From Bacteroidales bacterium (GTDB lineage: Bacteria > Bacteroidota > Bacteroidia > Bacteroidales > VadinHA17): a DNA stretch of 64,000 bases. A program made the position numbers and the translations under genes. Below, piece after piece: positions 47,630 through 58,366 of this stretch. Below the pieces are notes generated by a model. That model made no database searches. It had not been told where the DNA came from and saw nothing but the letters and a program-made list of their open reading frames with translations. Location: NCBI GenBank assembly GCA_024763075.1, contig JANTGF010000005.1, positions 1-64,000 on the forward strand. Reading direction: 5' to 3'. The stretch's first letter is position 1; every line of letters begins with the position of its first letter.

Positions 47630-49147
47630 TTAATAAACATTTTCAATGATATTCAACATCCTTTCCGTAGCCTTTATGGCAGAAACGGTCTGGTCTGCAT
47701 CCAGTCCCTTGGAAATGATCTGTTTCCCTTTGAAGTCCCATATAATACGGGTTTCAACCAGGGCATCCGTTTTACCGCCGGGAGGAATGGTAACCCGGTA
47801 ATTTTTCAGAACCGGCCGGTCTTTATTCAGATTTGAATATATTTTCCATAAAGCATTCATGAAAGCATTATATTGTCCGTCTCCAAAAGAAGCTTCTTCA
47901 TGTATTTTTCCGTCTATTTCAATCTGAATGCTTGCTACGGGTTTCATAGAACTGGAAATTGACAAAGTGAAATTTTTAACGGAAATTGTTTTTTTATTTT
48001 GCCTGCTATGCAATACATCTGAAATAATAAACGGAAGATCTTCTATGGTGACATTTTCTTTTTTATCACCTAATTCAATAACCTTTTTGGTAACTTTTTT
48101 CAGTGATCCCGGACTGAGATGTAGTCCAAGTTCTTCAAGATTTTTCTGGATATTGGCCTTGCCGGAGAGTTTCCCGAGCGCATAAGTTCTTTTTCTGCCA
48201 AATCTTTCCGGTAACAGCCGGTTAAAGTAAAGATTGTCTTTATTGTCACCATCTGCATGAATGCCGGAAGTTTGGGTAAATACATTTCCTCCGATAATAG
48301 GTTTATTGACCGGAATACGGATTCCTGAAAAAGTTTCCACCAGGGTACTGACCTGATTTATTTTTGACTCATTCACATCCGTTTCCAGATTCATCTGGTC
48401 TTTTATAATTGCGATGATGCTGGAGAGAGGAGCATTTCCTGCTCTTTCCCCAAGCCCGTTCACTGTTCCGTGAATTCCTTTTACACCGGCTTTTAAAGCA
48501 GCAAATACATTGGCTGCTGCCAGATCGTAATCATTATGTGCATGAAAGTCAAACCACAGGCCGGGATACCGGTCAATCATCTTTTTACAAAAAGAATAGC
48601 TTTGATCCGGATTCAAAATACCCAGTGTATCAGGAAGCATAAACCGGCGGATTTTCTCATCTTTAAGAGAATCCATCAGGAAAAAAACATAGTCTTCCGA
48701 GGAGATCATGCCATTCGACCAGTCTTCAAGGTATATATTTACGGTTATATTCTTCTTTTCCGCTTTTCTTACTACATTTTTAATGTCAGCCAGGTGTTGT
48801 TCCGGAGTTTTTTTCAGCTGACCGGTTACATGCTTTAGTGATCCTTTAGTTAGTAGGTTGATGACTTTTCCACCGGCATCCCTGATCCAGTCCAGGGAGA
48901 TTTCATCATCCACGAAACCCAGTACTTCAATTTTATCAAGAAAGTTATTCTGGCCAGCCCAGTCAATGATTTTTTTAGTGGCTTCAAACTCGCCCACTGA
49001 AACGCGGGCACTGGCAACCTCAATACGATCAACATTCACTTCTTTTAAAAGTATGGTTGCCAGATGAAGTTTTTCCAGGGGAGTGTAGGAAACTCCCTGT
49101 GTTTGTTCGCCATCCCTGAGGGTGGTATCCATTAATTCAACTTTCAT
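47630..49147 (-). CDS. 2-isopropylmalate synthase-like / candidate citramalate synthase
   Basis: [50 protein letters not shown]-terminal LeuA-type regulatory domain; divergent from the leuA in the same operon. Confidence 0.85.
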   Translation of the reverse strand: MKVELMDTTLRDGEQTQGVSYTPLEKLHLATILLKEVNVDRIEVASARVSVGEFEATKKIIDWAGQNNFLDKIEVLGFVDDEISLDWIRDAGGKVINLLTKGSLKHVTGQLKKTPEQHLADIKNVVRKAEKKNITVNIYLEDWSNGMISSEDYVFFLMDSLKDEKIRRFMLPDTLGILNPDQSYSFCKKMIDRYPGLWFDFHAHNDYDLAAANVFAALKAGVKGIHGTVNGLGERAGNAPLSSIIAIIKDQMNLETDVNESKINQVSTLVETFSGIRIPVNKPIIGGNVFTQTSGIHADGDNKDNLYFNRLLPERFGRKRTYALGKLSGKANIQKNLEELGLHLSPGSLKKVTKKVIELGDKKENVTIEDLPFIISDVLHSRQNKKTISVKNFTLSISSSMKPVASIQIEIDGKIHEEASFGDGQYNAFMNALWKIYSNLNKDRPVLKNYRVTIPPGGKTDALVETRIIWDFKGKQIISKGLDADQTVSAIKATERMLNIIENVY

Positions 49148-49161
49148 TTTTCTTGTTCAAT

Positions 49162-49758
49162 TTACAATGGTCTGCTTTGTTCGTATTCTGTAATTTTTTC
49201 TTTCATGCTTAACAGGAAATCGATATCATCGAAACCATTCATCATGCATTCTTTTTTGTATGGGTTAATCTCAAATTTCTCGGATAATCCTTTCGAAAGA
49301 ATAGTAACTGTCTGGGCAGGAAGATCTACTTTTACGGTCGTTTGGGGATCTGTAACAATTTCACTGAAAAGTTCAACCAGAAATGACTCAGAGACCTGAA
49401 CCGGAAGAATTCCGTTATTCAGCGCATTATTTTTGAAAATATCGGCAAAAAAGCTGGATATCACCACCTTGAAACCGTAATCATGAATTGCCCAGGCAGC
49501 ATGCTCACGACTTGAGCCGCTTCCAAAGTTCTTCCCAGCTACAAGGATACTGCCCGAATAAACAGGATTGTTGGTTACAAAACTGCTGATGGGTTGGTTA
49601 TTATTATCATAACGCCAGTCTCTGAAAAGGTTATCTCCAAAACCTTTACGACTGGTTGCCTTCAGGAATCTGGCCGGAATAATCTGATCCGTATCCACAT
49701 TTTCTACGGGAAGTGGTACACAGGCTGATTTCAGTATGTTAAATTTCTCAATTGGCAT
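49162..49758 (-). CDS. leuD: 3-isopropylmalate dehydratase small subunit
   Basis: [36 protein letters not shown]. Confidence 0.96.
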   Translation of the reverse strand: MPIEKFNILKSACVPLPVENVDTDQIIPARFLKATSRKGFGDNLFRDWRYDNNNQPISSFVTNNPVYSGSILVAGKNFGSGSSREHAAWAIHDYGFKVVISSFFADIFKNNALNNGILPVQVSESFLVELFSEIVTDPQTTVKVDLPAQTVTILSKGLSEKFEINPYKKECMMNGFDDIDFLLSMKEKITEYEQSRPL

Positions 49759-49783
49759 AGAACTGTATTTTTTATTATTAAAA

Positions 49784-51184
49784 TTAAATCAGATCGGCAG
49801 GATTGGTAATTTTACCGGTCACTGCTGCTGCTGCCGCTGTTAATGGGCTTGCAAGTAAAGTCCTTGCTCCGGGGCCCTGCCTTCCTTCAAAATTTCTGTT
49901 GGAGGTAGATACCGAATATTTTCCGGCAGGTATTTTATCATCATTCATTGCAAGGCAGGCAGAACAACCGGGCTGACGCAATTCGAAGCCTGCTTTTTCC
50001 AGTATTTCCAGTAATCCTTCTTCTTTTGCCTGACTTTCAACATGGTGGGAGCCGGGGACTATCCATGCAGTGATACTATCAGCTTTTTTCCTTCCTTTTA
50101 CTATGGATGCAAATGCACGCAGGTCTTCAATTCTTCCATTGGTACAACTCCCCACAAAAACATAGTCAACCGGTTTGCCAAGCATGGAATCACCCGGCTT
50201 AAAATTCATGTATTCAAGTGATTTATTGAACGAAAGGCGGTTGTTTTCATCTACTTCCGACAACTCAGGAATTCTTTCTGTAATATTTATACCCATTCCG
50301 GGATTGGTCCCGTAAGTGATCATCGGACCGATGTCTTCAGCTTTGTAATTCAGCTCAAGATCAAATACAGCATCCTCATCTGTTTTCAACGTTTTCCAGT
50401 AAGTTAGGGCCTTTTCCCATTCTTCCCCTGAAGGAGCAAACTCCCTTCCCTTGATATATTCAAAAGTGGTCTCATCCGGAGCGATCAGTCCACCACGGGC
50501 ACCCATTTCAATACTCATGTTGCAAATGGTCATGCGGGCTTCCATACTCAGGTTTCGTATTGCTGAACCTGCAAATTCAATAAAATATCCGGTTCCGCCA
50601 CTGGTAGATATTTTTGAGATGATGTAAAGAATAATATCCTTGGAGCTTACACCCTTTTTCAGTGTCCCGTCAATATTTATCCTCATTTTTTTTGGCTTTG
50701 GCTGAAGGATACACTGACTGGCCAGTACCATTTCAACTTCGCTGGTCCCAATTCCAAAGGCAATGCTACCCAAAGCACCATGAGTGGAAGTATGACTATC
50801 ACCACAAACTATGGTCATGCCCGGCCGGGTAATCCCCAGTTCCGGGCCGATTACGTGCACTATGCCATTGTAAGGATGACCCAGGCCATACAGGGTAATG
50901 TTATGATCATTACAGTTCTCGGTAAGTTTTTCAACCTGAATTCTGGAAAGTTCATCCCTGATGGGCTTATCCTGGTCTTTTGTTGGAATATTATGATCTG
51001 CAGTAGCCAGTGTTCTTTCAGGCCTAAAGACTTTCTGTCCACGGTTATTGATGCCGGTAAAAGCCTGTGGACTGGTTACCTCATGGATCATATGCTGATC
51101 AATATACAAAACATCCGGTCCCTGGTTTACAGAATGAACCACATGGCTGTCCCAGATTTTATCAAATAATGTTGTTGCTTTCAA
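49784..51184 (-). CDS. leuC: 3-isopropylmalate dehydratase large subunit
   Basis: [63 protein letters not shown]. Confidence 0.97.
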   Translation of the reverse strand: MKATTLFDKIWDSHVVHSVNQGPDVLYIDQHMIHEVTSPQAFTGINNRGQKVFRPERTLATADHNIPTKDQDKPIRDELSRIQVEKLTENCNDHNITLYGLGHPYNGIVHVIGPELGITRPGMTIVCGDSHTSTHGALGSIAFGIGTSEVEMVLASQCILQPKPKKMRINIDGTLKKGVSSKDIILYIISKISTSGGTGYFIEFAGSAIRNLSMEARMTICNMSIEMGARGGLIAPDETTFEYIKGREFAPSGEEWEKALTYWKTLKTDEDAVFDLELNYKAEDIGPMITYGTNPGMGINITERIPELSEVDENNRLSFNKSLEYMNFKPGDSMLGKPVDYVFVGSCTNGRIEDLRAFASIVKGRKKADSITAWIVPGSHHVESQAKEEGLLEILEKAGFELRQPGCSACLAMNDDKIPAGKYSVSTSNRNFEGRQGPGARTLLASPLTAAAAAVTGKITNPADLI

Positions 51185-51216
51185 AATGAATCGTTTTTTT
51201 TATATATCCCGGAGTT

Positions 51217-52710
51217 TTAGATGATCTTGGCAACTGCATCAATAAATGCTTCCACTGAAGCTGTAATGATATCTGTATTTGCAGAAAATCCGTAATACAT
51301 CTTGCCCCGGTTTTCAATCTGAATATGTACTTTCCCCAGGTCGTCACTTCCTCTTGTGATTGCCTGGATAAGGAACTCTTCCAAACGGACCTTTCTTTTT
51401 ACCAATTGTTTTACTGCTGAAAATGCGGCATCAATCGGCCCGTTGCCTGAAGCAGTTGCTGAAAGAATATCACCGTTTATTTTAAGCCTTACGGTAGCCA
51501 TTGGAACAGAAGACTTCCCACAAACAACCTGTAGAAGCTCCAGCTTTATAGGGCTTTCTTCATTGGCAGCTTTCCCCACCAGTACTTTCAGGTCTTCATC
51601 CTTGATGTCTTTTTTCTTATCAGCTAAATCAAGGAAACGATGGTAAATCTCACCTATCTCTTCTTTATTGAATTTATAGCCCAATACTTCAAGCCTGTGC
51701 TTCAGTGCAGCCCTTCCACTCCGTGCGGTTAATACAATTGAGGATTCCTTGATACCGACATCTTTCGGATCAATTATCTCGTAATTTTCTCTTTTCTTCA
51801 GTACACCATCCTGGTGAATTCCTGAAGAATGAGCAAAGGCATTTCTTCCCACAATTGCCTTGTTTGCCTGAACCGGCATACGCATAAGTGTAGATACCAG
51901 GCGGCTAATCTTATGGATCTTTTTCGAGTTTATATCAGTATGATATGGAAGGTCCTTATGGCTTTTCAAGGTCATAACCACTTCTTCCAGAGAAGTATTC
52001 CCAGCTCTTTCCCCCAAACCGTTAATGGTTACTTCCACCTGACGGGCTCCATGTGTAATCCCCATGAGCGTATTGGCAGTGGCCATTCCCAGATCATTAT
52101 GACAATGGGTTGATATAATTGCCTTGTCAATATTGCTGACATTATTTACAAGAAAACTGATTTTATCCCCGTATTCATCAGGCAGACAATAGCCGGTTGT
52201 ATCCGGAATGTTTACAACGGTTGCTCCGGCAGCAATTACAGCTTCCACTACTTTTGCAAGGTATTCATTTTCGGTTCTTCCGGCATCTTCAGCATAAAAT
52301 TCAACGTCATCCACAAATTTTCTGGCATATTTTACCGCATCCACTGCCCTTTTAATGATTTCATCCTGATTGGAGTTCAATTTATGTACAATATGATAAT
52401 AGGAAGTTCCTATACCAGTATGAATTCTTTTGTGTTTTGCATATTGCAAAGCTTCAGCAGCAACTTCAATGTCCTTCTTTACTGCCCGGGTAAGTGCACA
52501 TATGGTAGGATTGTTAACTGCTTTGGAAATTTCAACCACAGAATTAAAATCTCCCGGACTTGAAATCGGAAAACCTGCTTCAATGATATCCACACCCATA
52601 TCTTCCAGGCCTCTGGCTACCTCTATTTTCTCAATGGTGTTTAACTGGCAACCCGGGACCTGTTCTCCGTCCCTTAGTGTTGTGTCAAATACAAAAACTT
52701 TTTCGCTCAT
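51217..52710 (-). CDS. leuA: 2-isopropylmalate synthase
   Basis: [48 protein letters not shown]. Confidence 0.95.
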   Translation of the reverse strand: MSEKVFVFDTTLRDGEQVPGCQLNTIEKIEVARGLEDMGVDIIEAGFPISSPGDFNSVVEISKAVNNPTICALTRAVKKDIEVAAEALQYAKHKRIHTGIGTSYYHIVHKLNSNQDEIIKRAVDAVKYARKFVDDVEFYAEDAGRTENEYLAKVVEAVIAAGATVVNIPDTTGYCLPDEYGDKISFLVNNVSNIDKAIISTHCHNDLGMATANTLMGITHGARQVEVTINGLGERAGNTSLEEVVMTLKSHKDLPYHTDINSKKIHKISRLVSTLMRMPVQANKAIVGRNAFAHSSGIHQDGVLKKRENYEIIDPKDVGIKESSIVLTARSGRAALKHRLEVLGYKFNKEEIGEIYHRFLDLADKKKDIKDEDLKVLVGKAANEESPIKLELLQVVCGKSSVPMATVRLKINGDILSATASGNGPIDAAFSAVKQLVKRKVRLEEFLIQAITRGSDDLGKVHIQIENRGKMYYGFSANTDIITASVEAFIDAVAKII

Positions 52711-52818
52711 TTTATTTTTTCCTTTTGTTATTGAAAGTCATATTTGAATATAAAAATTTTTGAATGATAAAAATACAGGTAAACATCATTGCACTCTTCA
52801 TCCATTCAATTAATTCTA

Positions 52819-53865
52819 CTATTCCTGTGGTCTGAGTTTTCTAACCTGAATACCGGTTTGCCACAGTTCTGATTCTCTCATTTCCTTCAGTTCCGCATCC
52901 AGCTCATTTTTGTAATTAGGACTGCTTGTTCTATCCAGAACAACTTTTGTCTCATGCCCTGTTTTTACACTTTCATAAAGATCATTAAATACAGGTAGCA
53001 CAGCTTCACGGAATTTATGTCTCCAGTCCAGTGCTCCTCTTTGTGCTGTAGCACTGCAGTTAGCATACATCCAGTCCATGCCGTTTTCATCAACCAGTCG
53101 AATCAAACTTTGAGTCAACTCTTCAACAGTTTCGTTGAAAGCTTCACTCGGGCTGTGCCCGTTTTCGCGCAGTACTTTGTATTGTGCTTCCATGATTCCG
53201 GCTACTGCACCCATTAACACACCTCTTTCACCTGTAAGGTCACTGTAAACCTCGCTCTGGAAAGTGGTAGGGAAAAGATAACCTGAACCGATGGCAATTC
53301 CCAGAGCAAGTGTTCTTTCTTCTGCTCTTCCTGTATAATCCTGATAAATTGCATAACTGGAATTTATTCCGGTTCCGGCAAGGAAATTTCTTCTTACACT
53401 GGTGCCTGACCCCTTAGGTGCCACAAGAATGACATCAATATTCTCGGGTGGAATTACACCCGTTTGGTCAGCGTATGTAACAGAAAAACCATGAGAGAAA
53501 TACAGTGCATCACCTTCATTCAGGCATTCTTTTAAAGTTGGCCATACAGTTCTCTGAGCAGCATCAGATACCAGATACTGTATAATGGTCGCTTTCTTTG
53601 CGGCTTCTTCAATAGGAAATAAAGTTTCACCCGGAACCCAGCCATCTTTTACGGCTCTGTCCCAATCATCTTTAAAATCAGGTGACTGACCAATGATAAC
53701 ATTAAAACCATTATCTTTCATGTTTAACGATTGGGCAGGGCCCTGTACTCCGTAACCAATTACACAGATTGTTTCATCTTTTAACACTTCCTGTGCTTTG
53801 GATAATGGAAATTCTTCCCTGGTTACTACATTTTCTTCAACTCCTCCAAAATTAATTTTTGCCAT
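52819..53865 (-). CDS. ilvC: Ketol-acid reductoisomerase
   Basis: ICVIGYGVQGPAQSLNMKDNGFNVIIG, VAPKGSGTSVRRNF, SDLTGERGVLMGAVAGIMEAQY. Confidence 0.96.
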   Translation of the reverse strand: MAKINFGGVEENVVTREEFPLSKAQEVLKDETICVIGYGVQGPAQSLNMKDNGFNVIIGQSPDFKDDWDRAVKDGWVPGETLFPIEEAAKKATIIQYLVSDAAQRTVWPTLKECLNEGDALYFSHGFSVTYADQTGVIPPENIDVILVAPKGSGTSVRRNFLAGTGINSSYAIYQDYTGRAEERTLALGIAIGSGYLFPTTFQSEVYSDLTGERGVLMGAVAGIMEAQYKVLRENGHSPSEAFNETVEELTQSLIRLVDENGMDWMYANCSATAQRGALDWRHKFREAVLPVFNDLYESVKTGHETKVVLDRTSSPNYKNELDAELKEMRESELWQTGIQVRKLRPQE

Positions 53866-53911
53866 GATTTTTTACTTTAATAGATTTATTTTTATGTGTT
53901 ATTTTTTAATA

Positions 53912-54445
53912 TTAATGTCCGTTTGCTGCATCCATTTCTTTAAGATATGAGATCAGCTCTTTAATTTGTTTGGTAATTGCCACTCTTCCCGACCGTACAA
54001 ACTGCAGGACGCCAAACTCATCCAGTTTCTTTAGAAGATCTGCTGTTTCTTTTTTATGTCCTGTTTTTTCAATCACCGCATATTCAGGTGTTATTTCAAG
54101 AAAACGTGCATTGTTGGACCTCACAATATGTTCAATTTTATTACTTGTCATTAATTCGTGTGTCTGAACTTTATATAAAGCAATTTCCTGATAAATGATT
54201 TCATCAACATTATGTACAAAGACCTTTAGTACATCCACCAGTTTTTCAAGCTGTTTGGCTACCTTTTCAACCAGTTCAGGGCTTGTGTTTACAACAATGG
54301 TCAGCATATGTACTCCTTTAACTGCAGATTCTGATGCCGTTAAACTTTCAATATTGATTTGTCTTCTGGTAAAGATGATTGTTATCTGATTTAATAAACC
54401 AATATGATTTTCGGTAAACAGTGATAATGTGAATTCTTTTTTCAT
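53912..54445 (-). CDS. ilvN: Acetolactate synthase small subunit (ACT domain)
   Basis: FTLSLFTENHIGLLNQITIIFTRRQINIESLTAS; position between ilvB and ilvC. Confidence 0.92.
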   Translation of the reverse strand: MKKEFTLSLFTENHIGLLNQITIIFTRRQINIESLTASESAVKGVHMLTIVVNTSPELVEKVAKQLEKLVDVLKVFVHNVDEIIYQEIALYKVQTHELMTSNKIEHIVRSNNARFLEITPEYAVIEKTGHKKETADLLKKLDEFGVLQFVRSGRVAITKQIKELISYLKEMDAANGH

Positions 54446-54515
54446 TTTTTAACAATTAATTTATCAAAGCCTATTTTCTGATATTATATTAATTAAGTAG
54501 TTCTGACCTTATAAT

Positions 54516-56252
54516 TTACTGGCATAACTTTATTTCTGAGACAGAAGCGCCGGGTTCAATCATGGGGAATATATTCCCTTCTTTTTCAACAAAAACCTCT
54601 AAAACGTACGCTCCCTTTTCTGCCAGCATTTCATCAATGGCATCTGAAATATCCTCTCGTTTTTCAACTCTTTTACCTGAAATTCCATAAGCCGAGGCTA
54701 TTTTTACAAAGTCAGGGTTTATGAGTTCGGTGGAAGCATATCTTTTATCGAAAAACATATCCTGCCACTGACGGACCATTCCCAGGAAACTGTTATTCAG
54801 GATGACCACCTTTAACGGAACCTTATACTGAAGAATGGTTCCAAATTCCTGAATGGTCATTTGAATTCCACCGTCTCCTGTAAATCCGATCACCTGAACA
54901 TCAGGTCTGCCAATCTGTGCACCCAGGGCTGCCGGTAGGCCAAAGCCCATGGTTCCCATACCACCTGAAGTGATAAAACTGTTGGGGTTCTTGAATTTAT
55001 AGTACCGGGCAGTTGCCATCTGGTGCTGACCAACATCTGTAACAATTATTGCATCCCCTTTTGTTTTATCAGAAACTAGATTTATCACTTCACCCATTCT
55101 GATTTTACCTTTTGACGGGGTTGTTTCCAGATCAATTACTTTTTCCTGTTCAGCTATATCACAAACTTTAAATTTTTCCAGCCAGTTGTCATGTGAAGCT
55201 TTATTTACCATAGGGATAATTGCCTCCAGGACTTCTTTAGCATCTCCATGAACCTCCACATCCACTGCTACATTCTTATTCAGCTCTGCCTCGTCAATTT
55301 CAATATGAATAATACTCGCTTCTGTTGCATATCTGTCCAGGCGGCCTGTGACCCGGTCATCAAAGCGCATTCCCAGTGCAATGATCAGATCGGCTTCATT
55401 TGTCCGTAAATTCGGACCATAATTCCCATGCATTCCCAATAAGCCTACATGAAGCGGGTGTCCGGAAGGAAAACTTCCAAGGCCGAGAAGGGTTGTGGCA
55501 ACCGGAATGTTCGCTTTTTCTGCAAATTCCAGTAATTCTTTTTCTGCTTTGGAAAGTAATACACCGTGGCCTGCAAGAATCATGGGTTTCCTTGAATGGT
55601 TAACGAGAATTGCAGCTGACTTTACACTTTCCATATTAACTTTTACAACCGGATTATAACTACGGATAAAGGTGCATTTTTTGTAATTGTAATCCAGCAT
55701 CTGGAGCTGGGCATCCTTGGTAATATCAATTAATACCGGACCAGGCCTGCCCGTTTGGGCAATGTAGAAAGCTTTGGCAAGAATTCCGGGGATTTCTTCT
55801 GCTTTTTTAATCTGATAATTCCATTTTACAACCGGCATGGAAATACCAATAATATCTGTTTCCTGAAAAGCATCCGTACCAATCAGGTTGGATACTACCT
55901 GGGCCGTAATAAATACTACAGGAATTGAGTCGAGCTTGGCATTGGCAATTCCGGTGACCAGATTGGTTGCTCCGGGGCCTGAAGTTGCAAAGCAGACAGC
56001 CGGTTTGTCCTGGACCATTGCATAGGCCTGAGCTGCATGAGCTGCTCCCTGTTCATGACGGGTCAGAATATGTGTTAGTTTGTCTTCTTCTTCCATAAGC
56101 TCATCATAGATGGGCATAATTGCACCTCCCGGGTATCCAAAGATTGTATCCACACCCTCTTCGATAAGTATTTTGATCAAGGCTTTTGCACCGCTGATTT
56201 TTTCAACTTTTTTTTCTTTTAACTTATCATCCTTTTTTTTCTTTGTTGCCAT
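54516..56252 (-). CDS. ilvB: Acetolactate synthase large subunit
   Basis: [66 protein letters not shown] (TPP motif). Confidence 0.96.
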   Translation of the reverse strand: MATKKKKDDKLKEKKVEKISGAKALIKILIEEGVDTIFGYPGGAIMPIYDELMEEEDKLTHILTRHEQGAAHAAQAYAMVQDKPAVCFATSGPGATNLVTGIANAKLDSIPVVFITAQVVSNLIGTDAFQETDIIGISMPVVKWNYQIKKAEEIPGILAKAFYIAQTGRPGPVLIDITKDAQLQMLDYNYKKCTFIRSYNPVVKVNMESVKSAAILVNHSRKPMILAGHGVLLSKAEKELLEFAEKANIPVATTLLGLGSFPSGHPLHVGLLGMHGNYGPNLRTNEADLIIALGMRFDDRVTGRLDRYATEASIIHIEIDEAELNKNVAVDVEVHGDAKEVLEAIIPMVNKASHDNWLEKFKVCDIAEQEKVIDLETTPSKGKIRMGEVINLVSDKTKGDAIIVTDVGQHQMATARYYKFKNPNSFITSGGMGTMGFGLPAALGAQIGRPDVQVIGFTGDGGIQMTIQEFGTILQYKVPLKVVILNNSFLGMVRQWQDMFFDKRYASTELINPDFVKIASAYGISGKRVEKREDISDAIDEMLAEKGAYVLEVFVEKEGNIFPMIEPGASVSEIKLCQ

Positions 56253-56317
56253 AGTTGGTTGATAGTGTTTATTATTAATAATGTGTTAAATTCCGGTTTG
56301 CTGTTTCCTTTAAACTT

Positions 56318-58144
56318 CTATATGATTCGTATGCCTCCTTTGTCAGCAGAACTTACCAGTTGGGCGTATGCTTTTAAAGCTTTTGAAACTGAACGGCTTC
56401 TGTTACCTGGCTGATAAGCATCTTTTCCTTTACTTTCCATACTTATTTTTCTTGCATTTAATTCTTTATCACTCAAAATGACATTTATTTTTCTCTCCAT
56501 GATATTAATTTCAATCGGATCACCATCTTTCAGCAGTGCAATTTCCCCGCCAGCAGCAGCTTCGGGTGAAATATGGCCGATGGAAAGCCCGGAGGTTCCT
56601 CCCGAAAATCGTCCGTCTGTGATCAGGGCACATTTCTTGTCCAGTTTTTTGGACTTAATGTATGAAGTGGGGTAAAGCATTTCCTGCATTCCGGGTCCGC
56701 CTTTCGGGCCTTCGTACCTGATCACCACAACATCTCCCTCTTTTACATCTCCGTTCAGAATTCCATCAATTGATGCATCCTGGGATTCAAATATCTTTGC
56801 AGTCCCTCTGAAGGAGAACACGGATGGATCAACCCCTGCCGTTTTCACAATACACCCGTCTTTAGCTATGTTACCATACAGAACTGCCAGGCCACCATCT
56901 TTATTGTAAGCATTTTCATAATCACGGATACAGCCTTTACTCCGGTCGGTATCCAATGATTCATAACGATTGTTCTGCGAGCCCATTTCCAGGCTGCTCA
57001 CCAATCCGGGGGCACTGGAATAAATCTCTTTTGCCTCATCACTTACAGAACCATTTGTGATATCAAATTCTTTCAGGGCATCTTTCAGGTTTGGAAAATC
57101 AATTCTGTGGACAGTATTATCCAACAGGTTTAAACTGTTCAGTTCACCCATAATAGACAATACTCCACCTGCCCTGTTCACATCCTGAATGTGGAAATGA
57201 GAACTGGGAGCTACCTTGCACAAGGTCGGGACCTTTTTTGAAAGTTCATCGATATCTTTCATTTTAAAATTGACCTCTGCCTCATTTGCAATTGCCAGAA
57301 GGTGAAGCACGGTGTTTGTTGACCCGCCCATGGCAATGTCCACTGTCATTGCATTTAAAAAAGCTTCTTTCGTTGCAATTGATCTGGGCAATACTGTTTT
57401 ATCACCCTCTTCATAATACCGGTTTGTAAGCTCAACGATCAATTGAGAGGCTTTTTCAAAAAGCTTAGTCCGGTTTTTATGCGTAGCCACAATGGTTCCG
57501 TTTCCGGGTAAAGACATTCCCAGTGCTTCAGTCAGGCAGTTCATGGAATTGGCTGTAAACATCCCGGAACATGAACCGCAGGTAGGACATGCAGATTGTT
57601 CAATTTTTTTAAGATAGTTATCGCTTACAGAATCATCTACGGCCATTACCATAGCATCCACCAGGTCAAGAGACCTGTCATCCAGTGTGCCAGCTTCCAT
57701 AGGGCCGCCTGATACAAATACCGTTGGTATATTTAGACGCATAGAGGCCATCAACATTCCGGGAGTGATCTTGTCGCAGTTGCTGATGCAAACCATAGCA
57801 TCCACCATATGTGCATTGCAAACATATTCCACGCTATCTGCAATCAGATCACGGGAGGGCAGTGAATAAAGCATCCCGTCATGGCCCATTGCAATACCAT
57901 CATCAATGGCAATGGTATTGAATTCTGCTGCAAAGAAACCCTGTTTCTCAATATTCTTCTTTACCAATTGTCCGATCTTATGCAAATGTACATGACCCGG
58001 AACGAACTGGGAAAAAGAATTTACCACAGCAATAACAGGCCTGCTGAAATGTTCTTCCTTCATTCCGTTTGCTCTCCAGAGGCTTCTGGCACCAGCCATA
58101 TTCCTTCCCTGGGTGGTTGTTGAACTACGTAGTGGTATTTTCAT
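56318..58144 (-). CDS. ilvD: Dihydroxy-acid dehydratase
   Basis: [75 protein letters not shown]. Confidence 0.97.
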   Translation of the reverse strand: MKIPLRSSTTTQGRNMAGARSLWRANGMKEEHFSRPVIAVVNSFSQFVPGHVHLHKIGQLVKKNIEKQGFFAAEFNTIAIDDGIAMGHDGMLYSLPSRDLIADSVEYVCNAHMVDAMVCISNCDKITPGMLMASMRLNIPTVFVSGGPMEAGTLDDRSLDLVDAMVMAVDDSVSDNYLKKIEQSACPTCGSCSGMFTANSMNCLTEALGMSLPGNGTIVATHKNRTKLFEKASQLIVELTNRYYEEGDKTVLPRSIATKEAFLNAMTVDIAMGGSTNTVLHLLAIANEAEVNFKMKDIDELSKKVPTLCKVAPSSHFHIQDVNRAGGVLSIMGELNSLNLLDNTVHRIDFPNLKDALKEFDITNGSVSDEAKEIYSSAPGLVSSLEMGSQNNRYESLDTDRSKGCIRDYENAYNKDGGLAVLYGNIAKDGCIVKTAGVDPSVFSFRGTAKIFESQDASIDGILNGDVKEGDVVVIRYEGPKGGPGMQEMLYPTSYIKSKKLDKKCALITDGRFSGGTSGLSIGHISPEAAAGGEIALLKDGDPIEINIMERKINVILSDKELNARKISMESKGKDAYQPGNRSRSVSKALKAYAQLVSSADKGGIRII

Positions 58145-58168
58145 GATACTTTAAGCTATTACTTAACG

Positions 58169-58201
58169 TAAAAAAAGCTTTCCGTTTTGCCGGAAAGCTT
58201 T
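58169..58201 (-). terminator. Attenuator terminator in the ilvD leader
   Basis: Minus strand AAAGCTTTCCG-gcaaaa-CGGAAAGCTTT followed by a T-run; 11-bp stem 58174-58184/58191-58201, located between the leader peptide and the ilvD ATG. Confidence 0.88.
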
Positions 58202-58231
58202 ATGTTATCATTTTAGCATTATACTTCCGGC
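58189..58231 (-). promoter_or_regulatory. Candidate antiterminator pairing of the ilv attenuator
   Basis: Minus-strand GCCGGAA (58225-58231) can pair perfectly with TTCCGGC (58189-58195), which includes the 5' arm of the terminator; mutually exclusive. Confidence 0.7.
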
Positions 58232-58232
58232 C

Positions 58233-58295
58233 TCAACTCTTGCGAATATGAAGGAGAATTAAAGAAAGCAGGATGTAAAAATGCCTTTTGTTCAT
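58233..58295 (-). CDS. Ile/Leu-rich leader peptide MNKRHFYILLSLILLHIRKS (ilv attenuator)
   Basis: ATG AAC AAA AGG CAT TTT TAC ATC CTG CTT TCT TTA ATT CTC CTT CAT ATT CGC AAG AGT TGA; 8 of 10 residues in ILLSLILLHI are Ile/Leu; stop lies 1 nt before the antiterminator arm. Confidence 0.75.
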   Translation of the reverse strand: MNKRHFYILLSLILLHIRKS

Positions 58296-58315
58296 CAAAT
58301 CAAATTTTAAGCCCG

Positions 58316-58345
58316 TAAAAGTAATTGATTTTTTCTTCTTTCAAA
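58316..58345 (-). promoter_or_regulatory. Candidate Bacteroidetes-type promoter for the ilv leader
   Basis: Minus strand TTTG (58342-58345), 18 nt, TACTTTTA (58316-58323), close to the TTTG / TAnnTTTG consensus. Confidence 0.3.
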
Positions 58346-58366
58346 AAAAAAATACAAGAGTTTTTG

